From positions 2,484,158 to 2,548,157 of the forward strand of contig NZ_BLJA01000001.1 of NCBI RefSeq assembly GCF_019972295.1: DNA of 64,000 nucleotides, written 5' to 3'. The notes below the pieces were generated by a model. It saw nothing but the letters and a program-made list of their open reading frames with translations, was not told where the DNA came from and ran no database searches. The stretch comes from Geobacter sp. AOG2. GTDB lineage: Bacteria > Desulfobacterota > Desulfuromonadia > Geobacterales > Pseudopelobacteraceae. Positions 53,173-62,361 of this stretch are shown piece by piece. Position numbers and translations under genes: made by a program. The number at the start of each line of letters is the position of its first letter. Positions within the stretch are counted from its first letter, which is position 1.

Positions 53173-53544
53173 CTAATGGCTCACCCCGGCGATCATCCCG
53201 CTGAAGAAAGCGATCAGCCAGCAGGTATAGATACTGAGGCTCACACGATGAAAAAGGCGATTCACCGCCTCGGCCCGACGGACCAACGTGGCGACGAGCG
53301 CCAAGGTGAAATGAAATGCCATGCCGCACAGTGACGCGATGCCGGTTGCCGTGTGCCAAGCAGGCTCAATACCATTGGCAAAACCGTAAAGGAGCATGAG
53401 ATGGGTTCCCAGGTAGTCACACACAAGACCGAACCCGAAGATATACAGGTGTTTGCGGTGCAACCCCCGGCTGCGGGCGCTGAAGACCGCCCAGGTGTAA
53501 AAAACCAGGGCAAGACACATGCAGATGATTGCTTGAAACAACAT
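53173..53544 (-). CDS. Four-helix membrane protein, HsmA-like
   Basis: 123 residues with four hydrophobic segments: MLFQAIICMCLALVFYTWAV, YIFGFGLVCDYLGTHLMLLY, TGIASLCGMAFHFTLALVAT and LSIYTCWLIAFFSGMIAGV. The layout with a HRKHLYIFGFGLVCDYLGT loop matches the small HsmA family (TIGR03987) as I recall it. Function unknown. ATG 53542-53544 with AGGAG 12 nt upstream is preferred over a longer frame. Confidence 0.7.
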   Translation of the reverse strand: MLFQAIICMCLALVFYTWAVFSARSRGLHRKHLYIFGFGLVCDYLGTHLMLLYGFANGIEPAWHTATGIASLCGMAFHFTLALVATLVRRAEAVNRLFHRVSLSIYTCWLIAFFSGMIAGVSH

Positions 53545-53692
53545 GGGTATCCCATTCTCCTGTTTTGACACGCTGCGAACTGGAGGCAATAGCAATTACG
53601 CTGCATAATAGCAGATATGGCAAACCAGAAAAAGGCCGCCCTTTACGCGAGGCAGCCATTTCTCATCTTCAAATGCCCGTGTTTGCAACACG

Positions 53693-54052
53693 TCATTTCT
53701 CCGTCTTTGGCTTCATCATTTCCTTGGCATGACGTTTGGCCTCATCCAACTCAGCAGGGGTGAGCATGGAGTCACGAGTCGTTTTGAACCATGGGCCGAC
53801 GAGACCGTTGAGAAAACAAAAGAATGGCGACTTTTCCTCCAGTTCGGCTTTCATGAAGCGGACGCAGCCATGACATTCGGCATTGCTTACTCCGTGGCTC
53901 CGGGCATCAATACCGTTCCACCAAGCCAGGATACGCATGCCGAGCACCAGCGGTTCGCGAACCAGGCGAAACCACCAATGCTTTCCGTAGACGCGCCTGA
54001 CGAGCAGCAATGCGCAGTTTTTGCAGACAACGGGAGATAATTCCTGGGGCAT
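53693..54052 (-). CDS. Hypothetical cysteine-motif protein
   Basis: 119 residues from ATG 54050-54052. CxxC motifs (VVCKNCALLLVRR; NAECHGCVRFMKAELEEKSP) and FLNGLVGPWFKTTRDSMLTP, then a Lys-rich tail. No signal peptide. The two Cys pairs could bind metal. The start lies right at the stop of the DUF4410-like gene (TGAGATG), so they are co-transcribed. Family not recognised. Confidence 0.6.
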   Translation of the reverse strand: MPQELSPVVCKNCALLLVRRVYGKHWWFRLVREPLVLGMRILAWWNGIDARSHGVSNAECHGCVRFMKAELEEKSPFFCFLNGLVGPWFKTTRDSMLTPAELDEAKRHAKEMMKPKTEK

Positions 54053-54053
54053 C

Positions 54054-54647
54054 TCAATACAGCTTTTCAATGAACGCTCCTATATTTTGGCCAAGGCTTT
54101 GAGCTTGGTGGGGAAAGAGATCTTCAAAACTTTCCATGCTCGCGACTCCCTTAAAACCGGCCTCCTGGTCTTCGAAGGTCGCCAGTTCCACGCCGCTTTT
54201 CGCATCGATCAGGCGGCCTTTTACCTTCAGATAGGTCTTCCCCGCGCCAAACCCGACCCAGAACCTGAGGGCGCGGCTACCGCCGTTGAACTCCGTGAAA
54301 TTTCCCTCCAGGATCACGGCATTATCCTTTGCTTCGCCATTCAATATAACGTTCTTGAACAGCTTGCGCTTTGCCATCTCTGTCTCAATACTCAGAGTCA
54401 GGGTCTTCATGATAAGCGGTTTCATGGCGTCCACCTTTGGTTTTTCCTCATCATCGATTCGGTCATACACAACACCGTCCGTGGAAAAATCTCTGATGAT
54501 GATGGTGTCGTAACCGGAAAGGCGATGGGACGTCATAATCGTTTCATCGTTAAGAATACCCGGTTTGGAAAGAGGCGTCTCAGCATTGGCGAGTGAAGCA
54601 ACGGTAACAAGAAGCACTGCCTGCAGTAATAACACAACCTTTTTCAT
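54054..54647 (-). CDS. Exported DUF4410-like protein
   Basis: 197 residues. Signal peptide (MKKVVLLLQAVLLVTVASLA, cleaved after ANA). YDTIIIRDFSTDGVVYDRID, LFKNVILNGEAKDNAVILEG, RALRFWVGFGAGKTYLKVKG and RLIDAKSGVELATFEDQEAG resemble the DUF4410 family, in which a strand-rich domain ends in G-x-G. GAGGG lies 7 nt before ATG 54645-54647. Probably periplasmic or outer-membrane attached. Function unknown. Confidence 0.75.
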   Translation of the reverse strand: MKKVVLLLQAVLLVTVASLANAETPLSKPGILNDETIMTSHRLSGYDTIIIRDFSTDGVVYDRIDDEEKPKVDAMKPLIMKTLTLSIETEMAKRKLFKNVILNGEAKDNAVILEGNFTEFNGGSRALRFWVGFGAGKTYLKVKGRLIDAKSGVELATFEDQEAGFKGVASMESFEDLFPHQAQSLGQNIGAFIEKLY

Positions 54648-54857
54648 GACACATCCCTCCCTCAACAGCGAAATGCCCTATGGAATAGTCTTTTATTATA
54701 TCATAGAAAAGGCCGGGGATCTTTCTCCGTGGTACAGAAACAATGGCGGGGCGGTCATCCGCCCGGCCGTTAATTGCTTTTACCGGTTTTCGACGTATAA
54801 TAATATCAAATGGCCGCCATGAAGTCATTGTTTGATGCACAGAGGGAGCTGAGGAGA

Positions 54858-55067
54858 ATGCCGATCTCTGCTATCACTCAATATATTCGGACTCAACCTG
54901 TCGTGTACCCCCCTCCTCCGAAGAGCGCCGAATCTAAGAACAGCACCGACTCAAACCGCGCAAACGACGATACGACGAGCCATCTTGCCTCGAAAAAACC
55001 TGCCGTAGACACGGTGACTATTTCGAAACAGGCAGTACAGTTGGCTGCACAAGCACAGAAGGCTTAG
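54858..55067 (+). CDS. Small Pro/Ser-rich protein
   Basis: 69 residues from ATG 54858 (MPISAITQYIRTQPVVYPPP), a low-complexity middle rich in Ser, Lys and Asn, and an ending VDTVTISKQAVQLAAQAQKA. That ending resembles short proteins sometimes found near flagellar or chemotaxis genes; this is a weak resemblance. GAGGGAG and AGGAG lie upstream. It may be real but is short. Confidence 0.5.
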   Translation: MPISAITQYIRTQPVVYPPPPKSAESKNSTDSNRANDDTTSHLASKKPAVDTVTISKQAVQLAAQAQKA

Positions 55068-55234
55068 TGTTTTGTGACATCACCGCATAACTTCCGACGT
55101 CAGGACTCCTGATCAACACTACTTCGTATCACCCCCCCCAATATTGATACAGATTATCATATTCATTTACACCGTTCATCAAATCGGCTACTCTATATCC
55201 ATATACACCAGAAGACGCAGTATGGAGGTTTGCC

Positions 55235-55552
55235 ATGACGAGAACAAGCGGAGTCATTTCAGTGCTGGCGGCAGCCCTTCTATTCTCGGCCGTGCCGGTT
55301 CGTGCTGATGAATATACGGGGACATCCATGGGGCAGGACATGAAATCCGTGCAGGAGGGCCACAAGGATCAATGCCTGATCGTGGCTATGAACTGCCCAA
55401 ACGATAGAGTTGATACGGTACGGCAAAGGGTTGACCGGTTGAATCGGGAAATTGCGAAAGGGTCAGAGATCTACAGCAATGAAGAGTTGAAGGCGCTCAA
55501 GGAACAGTTGAAGTGGATCAACGAGGACAGCACCATCTCTACCTCCGAATAA
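55235..55552 (+). CDS. Small exported protein
   Basis: 105 residues. Signal peptide (VISVLAAALLFSAVPVRADE, cleavage after RA-D). The mature part has a CLIVAMNCPNDRVDTV pair of cysteines and a charged helical end (VRQRVDRLNREIAKGSEIYS, EELKALKEQLKWINED). A clear GGAGG lies upstream. Probably periplasmic with one disulfide. Unknown function. Confidence 0.75.
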   Translation: MTRTSGVISVLAAALLFSAVPVRADEYTGTSMGQDMKSVQEGHKDQCLIVAMNCPNDRVDTVRQRVDRLNREIAKGSEIYSNEELKALKEQLKWINEDSTISTSE

Positions 55553-55580
55553 CCCCGGTCGAAAACCTGGGGTAAAAAAA

Positions 55581-55614
55581 TGAGGCCCAACGGCGGGTTG
55601 CCGTAAAGCCTCAT
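55581..55614 (-). terminator. Terminator downstream of the Cache MCP gene
   Basis: On the minus strand GAGGC/GCCTC with inner pairing (55581-55613) is followed by TTTTTTT. It also faces the end of the plus-strand gene at 55552. Confidence 0.8.
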
Positions 55615-55654
55615 TCATATAAGGATGCGGCCCGCTCCCTGCGAGAGGAGGTAG

Positions 55655-57259
55655 TTAGGCCAGTTTGAACTGCTCTACCAGTTTGCTCAGTTCATCCGCC
55701 AGATGTGCCAGTTTGTCGGCTGCCCTGGTGGTATCGTGGGTCGATTGGGCTGTGGTGTTGATCACCTCGGTGATCTGGTGCATGTTATTGCTGATCTCAC
55801 TACTGGTTGAGCTCTGCTGCAAGGCTGCCGTGGCGATCTGGTTGATTTGGCCGGTCACCTCGTTAACCTGATCGAGGATTTGCTGCAAAGCGCTCCCTGA
55901 ACGGGTGGCCTCGGCGGTCCCGGCCTCCACCTCCCGCACACCGTCCTCCATGGAATCCACCGCTTTCCGGGTTTCTCCCTGGATGGCGCGGATCATCACC
56001 GTTATCTCCTTGGTGGCGCGAGTGGTCCGTTCGGCCAGGGCGCGAACCTCGTCGGCAACAACGGCGAAACCGCGCCCTTGTTCGCCGGCCCTGGCGGCTT
56101 CAATGGCGGCGTTGAGCGCCAACAGGTTGGTCTGATCGGCGATATCCTCGATGGTGCCGACGATGGCGCCTATCTCATTGGAGCGGGCACCAAGCCCCGC
56201 GACCTGCTGTGCTGTTTCCTGGACCCTGGCCGCGATCCGATGCATGCCTTCGACCGTCTGCATGACGATCTCCGAACCGTTTGTAGCGAGTGTGCTCGCA
56301 CGGTGGGAGTTGTCGGCAGCGGAATTGCAGTTGTTGGCAATGTCGTGAGAGGTGGCAGCCATCTCCTCGCCCGCCGTCGATACGGTAGCAGCCTGAGAGG
56401 CCAACTCCTCGGTCCCGGTGGCTATCTGGGTGGCTGTGTCGTGCAGGTTTGCAGATGCGGAAGCCACATCGTGGGTACTGTTGGCCACCTTGAGCATGAC
56501 CGTCTGCAGCTTGTCCACAAATCGATCAAAATACCCAGCGGCCTCGCCGATCTCGTCGTTCGCCTTGATGTTCAGCCTGACCGTCAAGTCCCCTTCGCCC
56601 AAAGCTATATCGTGCATCAACGAAACCATTCTGCCCAGCGGTTGCAACGCCTTGCGGACAAACAGGAAGGACAGCAGCGAAAACCCGGCGGCCAGCACGG
56701 CAGCCACCCCCGCGACCACATACTTCAGGCGGTCATAGACAGCCAGATACTCACTCTGTTTCTCCCCCACATACATGACGCCGATCACGTCACCGGCAGA
56801 GTTTTTCAGGGGGTCGTAGGCGGTAAAATAGGGGACGCCGAGGATGGGCGCCTCGCCTCGGTAGGGCTTACCCTGCTTGATGACGGATTCATAAGCCGCC
56901 CCCTGGAGTTTCGTTCCTACGGCGCGGCTTCCATCCGGCTTCATCACATTGGTGGAAACGCGTACATCACCCATAAAGATAGTGGCCGCCCCGCCGTAAA
57001 GTTCCTTGATCTTGTCCGGCAGCTCAAAGTTATCGTTGATGATATAATCGCCCTGTTTAAGCTTGCCGTCCGTAATTTTCAGGTCTGCGCCTTTGAGCGT
57101 GAGCAGTAAATGAAAGCTTTTCATGCGCGCGTCAAGGTCCACCGACGCTTTCCGTTTGAATTCGTTACGCATCTCAAAGAGACATAACGATGACGTTGTG
57201 GCGACGGCTAACAGAACGATAGCTACATTGGTGACAAAGAATTTGTGGCTTAACTTCAT
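55655..57259 (-). CDS. Methyl-accepting chemotaxis protein with single Cache sensor domain
   Basis: 534 residues. TM1 ([20 protein letters not shown]), an extracytoplasmic sCache domain (about 30-190: [51 protein letters not shown]), TM2 ([20 protein letters not shown]), HAMP ([20 protein letters not shown]). The signalling domain has tip [20 protein letters not shown] and [20 protein letters not shown], ending LVEQFKLA. This Cache type often binds small organic acids. It is an orphan receptor. AGTTCC region upstream is AT-rich. Confidence 0.96.
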   Translation of the reverse strand: MKLSHKFFVTNVAIVLLAVATTSSLCLFEMRNEFKRKASVDLDARMKSFHLLLTLKGADLKITDGKLKQGDYIINDNFELPDKIKELYGGAATIFMGDVRVSTNVMKPDGSRAVGTKLQGAAYESVIKQGKPYRGEAPILGVPYFTAYDPLKNSAGDVIGVMYVGEKQSEYLAVYDRLKYVVAGVAAVLAAGFSLLSFLFVRKALQPLGRMVSLMHDIALGEGDLTVRLNIKANDEIGEAAGYFDRFVDKLQTVMLKVANSTHDVASASANLHDTATQIATGTEELASQAATVSTAGEEMAATSHDIANNCNSAADNSHRASTLATNGSEIVMQTVEGMHRIAARVQETAQQVAGLGARSNEIGAIVGTIEDIADQTNLLALNAAIEAARAGEQGRGFAVVADEVRALAERTTRATKEITVMIRAIQGETRKAVDSMEDGVREVEAGTAEATRSGSALQQILDQVNEVTGQINQIATAALQQSSTSSEISNNMHQITEVINTTAQSTHDTTRAADKLAHLADELSKLVEQFKLA

Positions 57260-57640
57260 AAAGGAACTCCTATACAGTCATATTCTCGTGGTCGTCACGG
57301 GCACAATACCGTTATTTAACGTATTTTAACTCTCATTGTAATATCACTATTTCTCATTATTGTATTTATTGTATACAAATTGTTTGCACAATTCAGTGAT
57401 ATTATTTCTACTTTTATCGCTGGAAGACAACCCTAATTAGCCATATATAGCTGTATTATAACTAAATGCCAGCCTGGTAACGAAAAAAAAACGACCCTCG
57501 AAACAAGAGGGTCGTTTTTTCCGTACCATACTCAAAAAAATTTGATATACGTTAAATAACTTAGTATTCTTAAACCGTCACAACAGCGATCTCCACTTTA
57601 GGGGCGCCCTCCTTGTGATCCGGCAATAGGGATAAACAAA
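57260..57640. other. 380-bp AT-rich intergenic stretch
   Basis: No gene is visible. It holds the strong terminator at 57490-57520 and a run of AT-rich sequence upstream of the Cache MCP, in which its promoter should lie. Nothing more specific is seen. Confidence 0.5.
57490..57520. terminator. Bidirectional terminator
   Basis: AACGACCCTC/GAGGGTCGTT with a 7-nt loop, flanked by AAAAAAAA on the left and TTTT on the right, so it can act in both directions. It lies about 120 nt past the DUF2917 gene (minus). Confidence 0.85.
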
Positions 57641-57904
57641 TCAGCAGGAGACCAGCCTAACAGCGGTTCCATGGGGAACACCTCCCGCCATGGGCAGTTC
57701 CCCCAGGCGAATTTCTGCCGGTTTAAGGGCCTCCACCAGGGCCACCTGCCCCGGTGCTACGTCAAAACAGGTGCCCGCGACGACAAGGTAATCCCCGGCA
57801 TCTCCCCTGGTCAACCAAACCGTTCCCGTTGAACAGCGCAACCTCAGTCCCGATGGCCCGCCGTCGAGACGTATCAATTCACCCTCTGCCAGATAACACT
57901 CCAT
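57641..57904 (-). CDS. DUF2917 domain protein
   Basis: 87 residues: ECYLAEGELIRLDGGPSGLR, LRCSTGTVWLTRGDAGDYLV, GTCFDVAPGQVALVEALKPA. This is the DUF2917 pattern (a cupin-like small beta fold with W-L-T-x-G-D). Function unknown. It is divergent from the MocR-type regulator gene with 172 bp between, which suggests the regulator controls it. Confidence 0.85.
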   Translation of the reverse strand: MECYLAEGELIRLDGGPSGLRLRCSTGTVWLTRGDAGDYLVVAGTCFDVAPGQVALVEALKPAEIRLGELPMAGGVPHGTAVRLVSC

Positions 57905-58076
57905 GAACCTACCTCCTCTTCTGATGATTAGACCTTACCCCTTCCCGCACAAAAAAAACAGGTACAGAAAATCTGATTTGTAACCATTACAGTTGCATGA
58001 TATGATATCTGTATCCGGACAAAAGCAGTTCAACTGTACCCATTTCCCTACCAATACTGTAAGGTAACCAGACACC

Positions 58077-59528
58077 ATGATAAACGCGACTACGATTCCG
58101 GACAGCATGGCGCCCCTCTATGAACGGGTGGCCATTGAGATGGCAACCCTGATTGGTGAAGGCACTTTCCGGGCCGGCGACCGGGTCCCGTCGATCCGGC
58201 AACTCAGCCGACGTTTCGACGTCAGCATCAATACGGCCATGCAGGCCTATGCGCTCCTGGAAGACCAGCGCCTGATCGAGGCGCGGCCCCAATCCGGCTA
58301 TTATGTGCGGGCCCGTGCCCCGGAGATCATCTCACCCCGCCTCTCCCCCTCGACGCAAATCAAACCCGCGACGGTAACCATCAGCGAACTCTGCCACCAG
58401 GTGATTCGCAATATGATGAACCGGGATATCCTGCCCTTGGGGAGCGCGATCCCCAACCCGCGTCACCTGCCGGTGGACAAACTGAACCGGATACTGGCCA
58501 GTGAGACGCGCCGATTCAGCGATCCGAGCGTCTCCTACCTCATGCCTCCTGGTTGGGAACGACTCCGGGTACAGATCGCCCGGCGCTCCCTGGAAACCGG
58601 AATCAGCGCCACTCCCGACGAGGTCCTGGTTACCGCCGGCTGCGTCGAAGCGGTCCTTCTGGCATTACGCGCCACCTGCCGTAGCGGCGACACCATCGCA
58701 GTGGAATCCCCTTTCTATTTCAACTTCCTCCAAATGATTGCCGAACTGGGCCTGAAAGCCCTGGAAATCCCCGCCACCCCACGGGAAGGGATCAGCATCG
58801 AGGCGTTACGTTACGCCATCGAGCACAACCGGGTGAGCGCCTGCCTGGTGATCCCCAACTTCGGCAATCCCCTGGGGAGCCTCATGCCGAGCGAGCGCAA
58901 GCGTGAGTTGGTGGAACTACTGGCCCGCCACGAGATCCCCCTGATCGAGGACGACATCTACGGCGACCTGGTGTTCGGCAACGACCGCCCGGTCGCGGCC
59001 AAGTCCTTTGATCGCAAGGGGCTGGTCATCTACTGTTCATCCTTCTCCAAGACCCTCTCCCCCGGATATCGCGTGGGGTGGACCATTGCCGGGCGTTATC
59101 AGGAACGCATGGAACGGCTCAAGATGATGATGAACCTCTCCTGTTCCTCCCCAACCCAGTTGGCCGTCGCCGAATTCCTGGCCACCGGCGGCTACGACCA
59201 CCACCTGCGGACGGTGCGCCGCATCTATGCCCGCAATATGTCGCTCATGCGGGACGCTGTAGTGCGTTTCTTCCCGGAGGGGACCCGCATGACCCACCCG
59301 GCGGGGAGCTTTATCCTCTGGGTGGAGATGCCGGAACAGGTGAACTCCATCACCTTGTACCACCGGGCGCTGGAACAGGGGATCGGCATCGCGCCCGGCT
59401 CGCTCTTTACGCTTACGGAGAATAAGTACCGTAATTTCATACGCTTATCCACGGCAATCTGGGACGACGGCATCGAGCAGGGCGTGAAAAAACTGGGCGA
59501 ACTGGCCCGCAATCTATTGGAAGGATAA
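58077..59528 (+). CDS. MocR-type transcriptional regulator / PLP-dependent aminotransferase-like protein
   Basis: 483 residues. The GntR winged helix (APLYERVAIEMATLIGEGTF, GDRVPSIRQLSRRFDVSINT, AMQAYALLEDQRLIEARPQS) is fused to a fold-type I aminotransferase domain. The PLP lysine is in CSSFSKTLSPGYRVGW, with NFGNPLGSLMP and IEDDIYGDLVFGN. MocR proteins use bound PLP or amino compounds as signals. It probably regulates the divergent DUF2917 gene and/or the alcohol dehydrogenase gene 4 nt downstream. Confidence 0.93.
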   Translation: MINATTIPDSMAPLYERVAIEMATLIGEGTFRAGDRVPSIRQLSRRFDVSINTAMQAYALLEDQRLIEARPQSGYYVRARAPEIISPRLSPSTQIKPATVTISELCHQVIRNMMNRDILPLGSAIPNPRHLPVDKLNRILASETRRFSDPSVSYLMPPGWERLRVQIARRSLETGISATPDEVLVTAGCVEAVLLALRATCRSGDTIAVESPFYFNFLQMIAELGLKALEIPATPREGISIEALRYAIEHNRVSACLVIPNFGNPLGSLMPSERKRELVELLARHEIPLIEDDIYGDLVFGNDRPVAAKSFDRKGLVIYCSSFSKTLSPGYRVGWTIAGRYQERMERLKMMMNLSCSSPTQLAVAEFLATGGYDHHLRTVRRIYARNMSLMRDAVVRFFPEGTRMTHPAGSFILWVEMPEQVNSITLYHRALEQGIGIAPGSLFTLTENKYRNFIRLSTAIWDDGIEQGVKKLGELARNLLEG

Positions 59529-59532
59529 GACG

Positions 59533-60516
59533 ATGCGTGCAATGGTCATGTTACGTTCCAATGTTACGCTGATGTTACGGAATATACCCGTTCCTCTACC
59601 GGTCGCAGGGGAATTGCTGCTGAAGGTCACGGCGTGCGGCATCTGCCGGACCGACCTGCATGTGGTGGACGGGGAACTGACCGAGCCGAAGTTGCCGCTG
59701 GTGCCGGGGCACCAGATCGTGGGGGTGGTGGAGAAACTTGGGGAGGGCGTGACGGGGTTCCGGCGCGGCGACCGGGTCGGGGTTCCCTGGCTGGGGGGCA
59801 CCTGCGGGGAATGCGATTTCTGCGTCTCGGGGCGGGAGAATCTCTGCGACCGGGCCCTGTTCACCGGCTACCAGAAAAACGGCGGCTTTGCCGAATACTG
59901 CACCGCCGACAGCCGTTTCTGCTTCCCCCTGCCGGAAGGATATCCCGACACCCAGGCCGCACCGCTCCTCTGCGCGGGATTGATCGGCTACCGGTCCCTG
60001 CGCATGTCCGGGACGGGAAAGCGGCTCGGCATCTACGGCTTCGGGAGCGCGGCCCATATCGTGACTCAGGTGGCGGTCTGGCAGGGGCGAGAGGTCTATG
60101 CCTTCACCCGGCCGGGGGACGCGGCGGGACAGCAATTTGCGCGGGAGATGGGGGCCTGCTGGGCGGGCGGTTCCTTCGATGCGCCGCCAACGCCCCTGGA
60201 CGCGGCCATCATCTTCGCCCCGGCGGGAGAACTGGTGCCGGCGGCGCTCCGTGCGGTGGGCAAAGGGGGGGTCGTGGTCTGCGGCGGCATCCACATGAGC
60301 GACATACCGGCCTTTTCCTACGACATCCTGTGGGGCGAGCGGAGCATCGTCTCGGTGGCCAACCTGACCCGCCGCGACGGGGTGGAGTTCCTGAAGCTGG
60401 CGCCCCAGGTGCCGGTCAGGACCGAGGTAGAGATCTTCCCCCTGGAACAGGCCAACGAGGCGCTGGCGGCCCTGAGGGAAGGGAGGATCAGGGGAGCCGG
60501 GGTGCTGGTGCCTTAG
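59533..60516 (+). CDS. Zinc-dependent alcohol dehydrogenase (AdhA-like)
   Basis: 327 residues. Catalytic zinc site (VTACGICRTDLHVVDGE, PGHQIVGVVEKLGEG), structural zinc Cys set (GTCGECDFCVSGRENLCDRA), DRVGVPWLG and a Rossmann motif GIYGFGSAAHIVTQVAVWQG. It oxidises or reduces small alcohols or aldehydes with NAD(P)(H). The gap is 4 nt from the MocR gene, so it is co-transcribed, and the regulator may sense a metabolite of this enzyme. Confidence 0.93.
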   Translation: MRAMVMLRSNVTLMLRNIPVPLPVAGELLLKVTACGICRTDLHVVDGELTEPKLPLVPGHQIVGVVEKLGEGVTGFRRGDRVGVPWLGGTCGECDFCVSGRENLCDRALFTGYQKNGGFAEYCTADSRFCFPLPEGYPDTQAAPLLCAGLIGYRSLRMSGTGKRLGIYGFGSAAHIVTQVAVWQGREVYAFTRPGDAAGQQFAREMGACWAGGSFDAPPTPLDAAIIFAPAGELVPAALRAVGKGGVVVCGGIHMSDIPAFSYDILWGERSIVSVANLTRRDGVEFLKLAPQVPVRTEVEIFPLEQANEALAALREGRIRGAGVLVP

Positions 60517-60530
60517 ATTAGAATCAGATT

Positions 60531-60694
60531 TTTGCCACAGAGCCACAGAGGCTCAGAGAAAACAATCGGAGAAAGGCAGGAATCCTTGTGTTGGACAGGG
60601 AGGGAAACCAGAATTATTGTTACTCTCTCGATGTTTTGTTTCCTCTGCCTTACAGCCTTGATTCTCCTCCGTGCCTCTGTGGCTCTGTGGCAAA
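60531..60694. repeat. Perfect 22-bp inverted repeat, 164-bp intergenic element
   Basis: TTTGCCACAGAGCCACAGAG plus GC (60531-60552) is exactly complementary to GC plus CTCTGTGGCTCTGTGGCAAA (60673-60694). The 120 bp between them has no coding signal. Such arms are seen in repeated intergenic elements of Geobacter-type genomes as I recall them. A decayed relative lies at 976-1080. Confidence 0.85.
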
Positions 60695-60721
60695 TCGTCC
60701 TTTGTTTTTCCCGGACAATCG

Positions 60722-61456
60722 CTAACGCCCCTTGCGCGGGCCTTTCCTGTCGCCGCCCGGACGTTGGGGTCTGCCGCTGCGGTCGGCGCTTGCCGGCCGT
60801 GCTCCCGCGCCGCTCCTCGCTCCGGAATCGGACCGCGTTCCCGCGCCCGACCGGGCACCGGCATCGGACCTCGCACCAGCACCTCCCTTTGGCCCGAAAC
60901 CGGACCGCGCTTCGGCAGCGGGCCGGGATACGGCGCCAAGCCGGGACTCGGCAATGGCCCTTGCCCGCGAACCGGTCCTCGCACCCGCGCCGGACCTCTC
61001 TCCCGCCTCGGACCTTGTCTCGGCACCGGTCCTTCGTTCCGCGGCAGGCTTGGGCCGCGCGGCAGACCTTGCCCCGGCGCCCGGCTTCGCGCCCGCGGCT
61101 GTTTTCGGTCCCCCGCCGAACTTCGCTCCGGCACCGGTTTTCGCCCCCGCTCCGGGTCCCGTTCTCCTGGCCCCGCCCGGCTTGCCGCCCTTGACCGGTT
61201 TGTCCGGTTTCTGCTCCCGGGCGATGCTCACCGTGATGACCCGGTCGATCAGATACGCGCCGTCCAGGGTCTCGGCCACCTCCTTGGGGTCCACGCCCGC
61301 CGCCATGCGCACATAACCGCAGCGTTTGAACTCCTTGGTCTCGGGGTCGATGATCAGATGCACGGAAGTGACCATCCCCATCACCGAAAACAGCTTGTAC
61401 AGATCCTCTTCCGTCACCTCTTCCGGCAGGTGTCCAACGTATAATTCCTTAGCCAT
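60722..61456 (-). CDS. RRM RNA-binding protein with long low-complexity tail
   Basis: 244 residues. One RNA recognition motif (MAKELYVGHLPEEVTEEDLY, SVHLIIDPETKEFKRCGYVR, DGAYLIDRVITVSIAREQKP; RNP2 LYVGHL and a modified RNP1 KRCGYVRM). About 155 residues rich in Gly, Ala, Arg and Ser follow, with imperfect repeats such as AGARS and GAGAR. Bacterial RRM proteins are cold- or stress-linked RNA binders. The tail is far longer than the usual 10-30 residues and looks disordered and basic, suited to RNA binding or condensation. Confidence 0.9.
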   Translation of the reverse strand: MAKELYVGHLPEEVTEEDLYKLFSVMGMVTSVHLIIDPETKEFKRCGYVRMAAGVDPKEVAETLDGAYLIDRVITVSIAREQKPDKPVKGGKPGGARRTGPGAGAKTGAGAKFGGGPKTAAGAKPGAGARSAARPKPAAERRTGAETRSEAGERSGAGARTGSRARAIAESRLGAVSRPAAEARSGFGPKGGAGARSDAGARSGAGTRSDSGARSGAGARPASADRSGRPQRPGGDRKGPRKGR

Positions 61457-61532
61457 GCTCGATCCTCTTCATTCCTGCGGATGGTTTTACAAAGTGCTTC
61501 CACTCCTCCCCCCTCCAGGGGAGAACAAAATC

Positions 61533-61553
61533 CCCTCCCCCAGCGGGGGAGGG
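61533..61553 (-). terminator. Terminator downstream of the SDR gene
   Basis: CCCTCCCCC/GGGGGAGGG (61533-61553) with a 3-nt loop, followed on the minus strand by GGATTTTGTT. The flanks (TCCCCCCTCCAGGGGAG; GGGAGGGGGAAG) are further purine/pyrimidine tracts. Confidence 0.65.
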
Positions 61554-61596
61554 TTAGGGAGGGGGAAGAAGAGGAAAAATAAGGGGCATGCTCCCG

Positions 61597-62361
61597 TTAC
61601 CGCTTCTCCCGGTGGATGGCGAACGGCGCCCAGGCCTGGTCGATGGACATGACCTCCAGGGTGTTGATGTTCACGTGGGCCGGGCGGTTCACCGTCCACA
61701 GCACCGTCTCGGCGATATCCACCGCCGTCAGGGCCTCGGTTCCCTCGTAGACCTGGGCCGCCTTCGCCTCGTCCCCCTTGAAGCGGACCTTGGAAAACTC
61801 GGTCTCGGCCATGCCGGGCTGGATGCAGGTCACCCGCACCTTGGTCCCCAGCAGGTCGCAGCGCAGGTTGCGGGAGAACTGGGTCACGAAGGCCTTGGTG
61901 CCGCCGTACACATTGCCCCCCGGATAGGGCCACGAACTGGCGGTGGAGCTGATATTGACCACGTGCCCCCGGTTGCGGGCCACCATGCCGGGCAGGATCA
62001 GGCGGGTGCAGTACATCAACCCCTTGATGTTGGTGTCCACCATGGTCTCCCAATCGTCCAGGCTGACCTGATGGGCCGGTTCCAGCCCCAGCGCCAGGCC
62101 TGCGTTGTTGATCAGCACGTCGATCTCGCGGAACGGTTCCGGCAGAGAGTTCACCGCCCCCTGCACCGCCTCCCGGTCGCGCACGTCCAGCGGGATGATG
62201 TGGACCTCGGCCGTGCCGGCCAATTCCGCCTGCAAGGCCAAAAGCGGATCGATGCGGCGGGCCGTCAGGATCAGGCGGTTGCCGGGCTGGGCGAAGATAC
62301 GGGCGCAGGCGGCGCCGAAACCTGCCGATGCCCCGGTGATGAAGATGGTTTGTCCGCTCAT
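61597..62361 (-). CDS. SDR-family NAD(P)-dependent oxidoreductase (YdfG-like)
   Basis: 254 residues. MSGQTIFITGASAGFGAACA (TGxxxGxG cofactor site), RIDPLLALQAELAGTAEVHI, LINNAGLALG (NNAG), and catalytic Ser with YxxxK in VYGGTKAFVTQFSRNLRCDL. The closing stretch is VLWTVNRPAHVNINTLEVMS. Closest in layout to YdfG-type 3-hydroxy acid / serine dehydrogenases. ATG 62359-62361 has GGAGGAGG 8 nt upstream; an open frame 37 codons longer is not conserved. Confidence 0.92.
   Translation of the reverse strand: MSGQTIFITGASAGFGAACARIFAQPGNRLILTARRIDPLLALQAELAGTAEVHIIPLDVRDREAVQGAVNSLPEPFREIDVLINNAGLALGLEPAHQVSLDDWETMVDTNIKGLMYCTRLILPGMVARNRGHVVNISSTASSWPYPGGNVYGGTKAFVTQFSRNLRCDLLGTKVRVTCIQPGMAETEFSKVRFKGDEAKAAQVYEGTEALTAVDIAETVLWTVNRPAHVNINTLEVMSIDQAWAPFAIHREKR

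Noticed and set aside
59596-60546. Open frame opposite the alcohol dehydrogenase gene
   Set aside because: No ribosome binding site or domain; the plus-strand zinc motifs are decisive.
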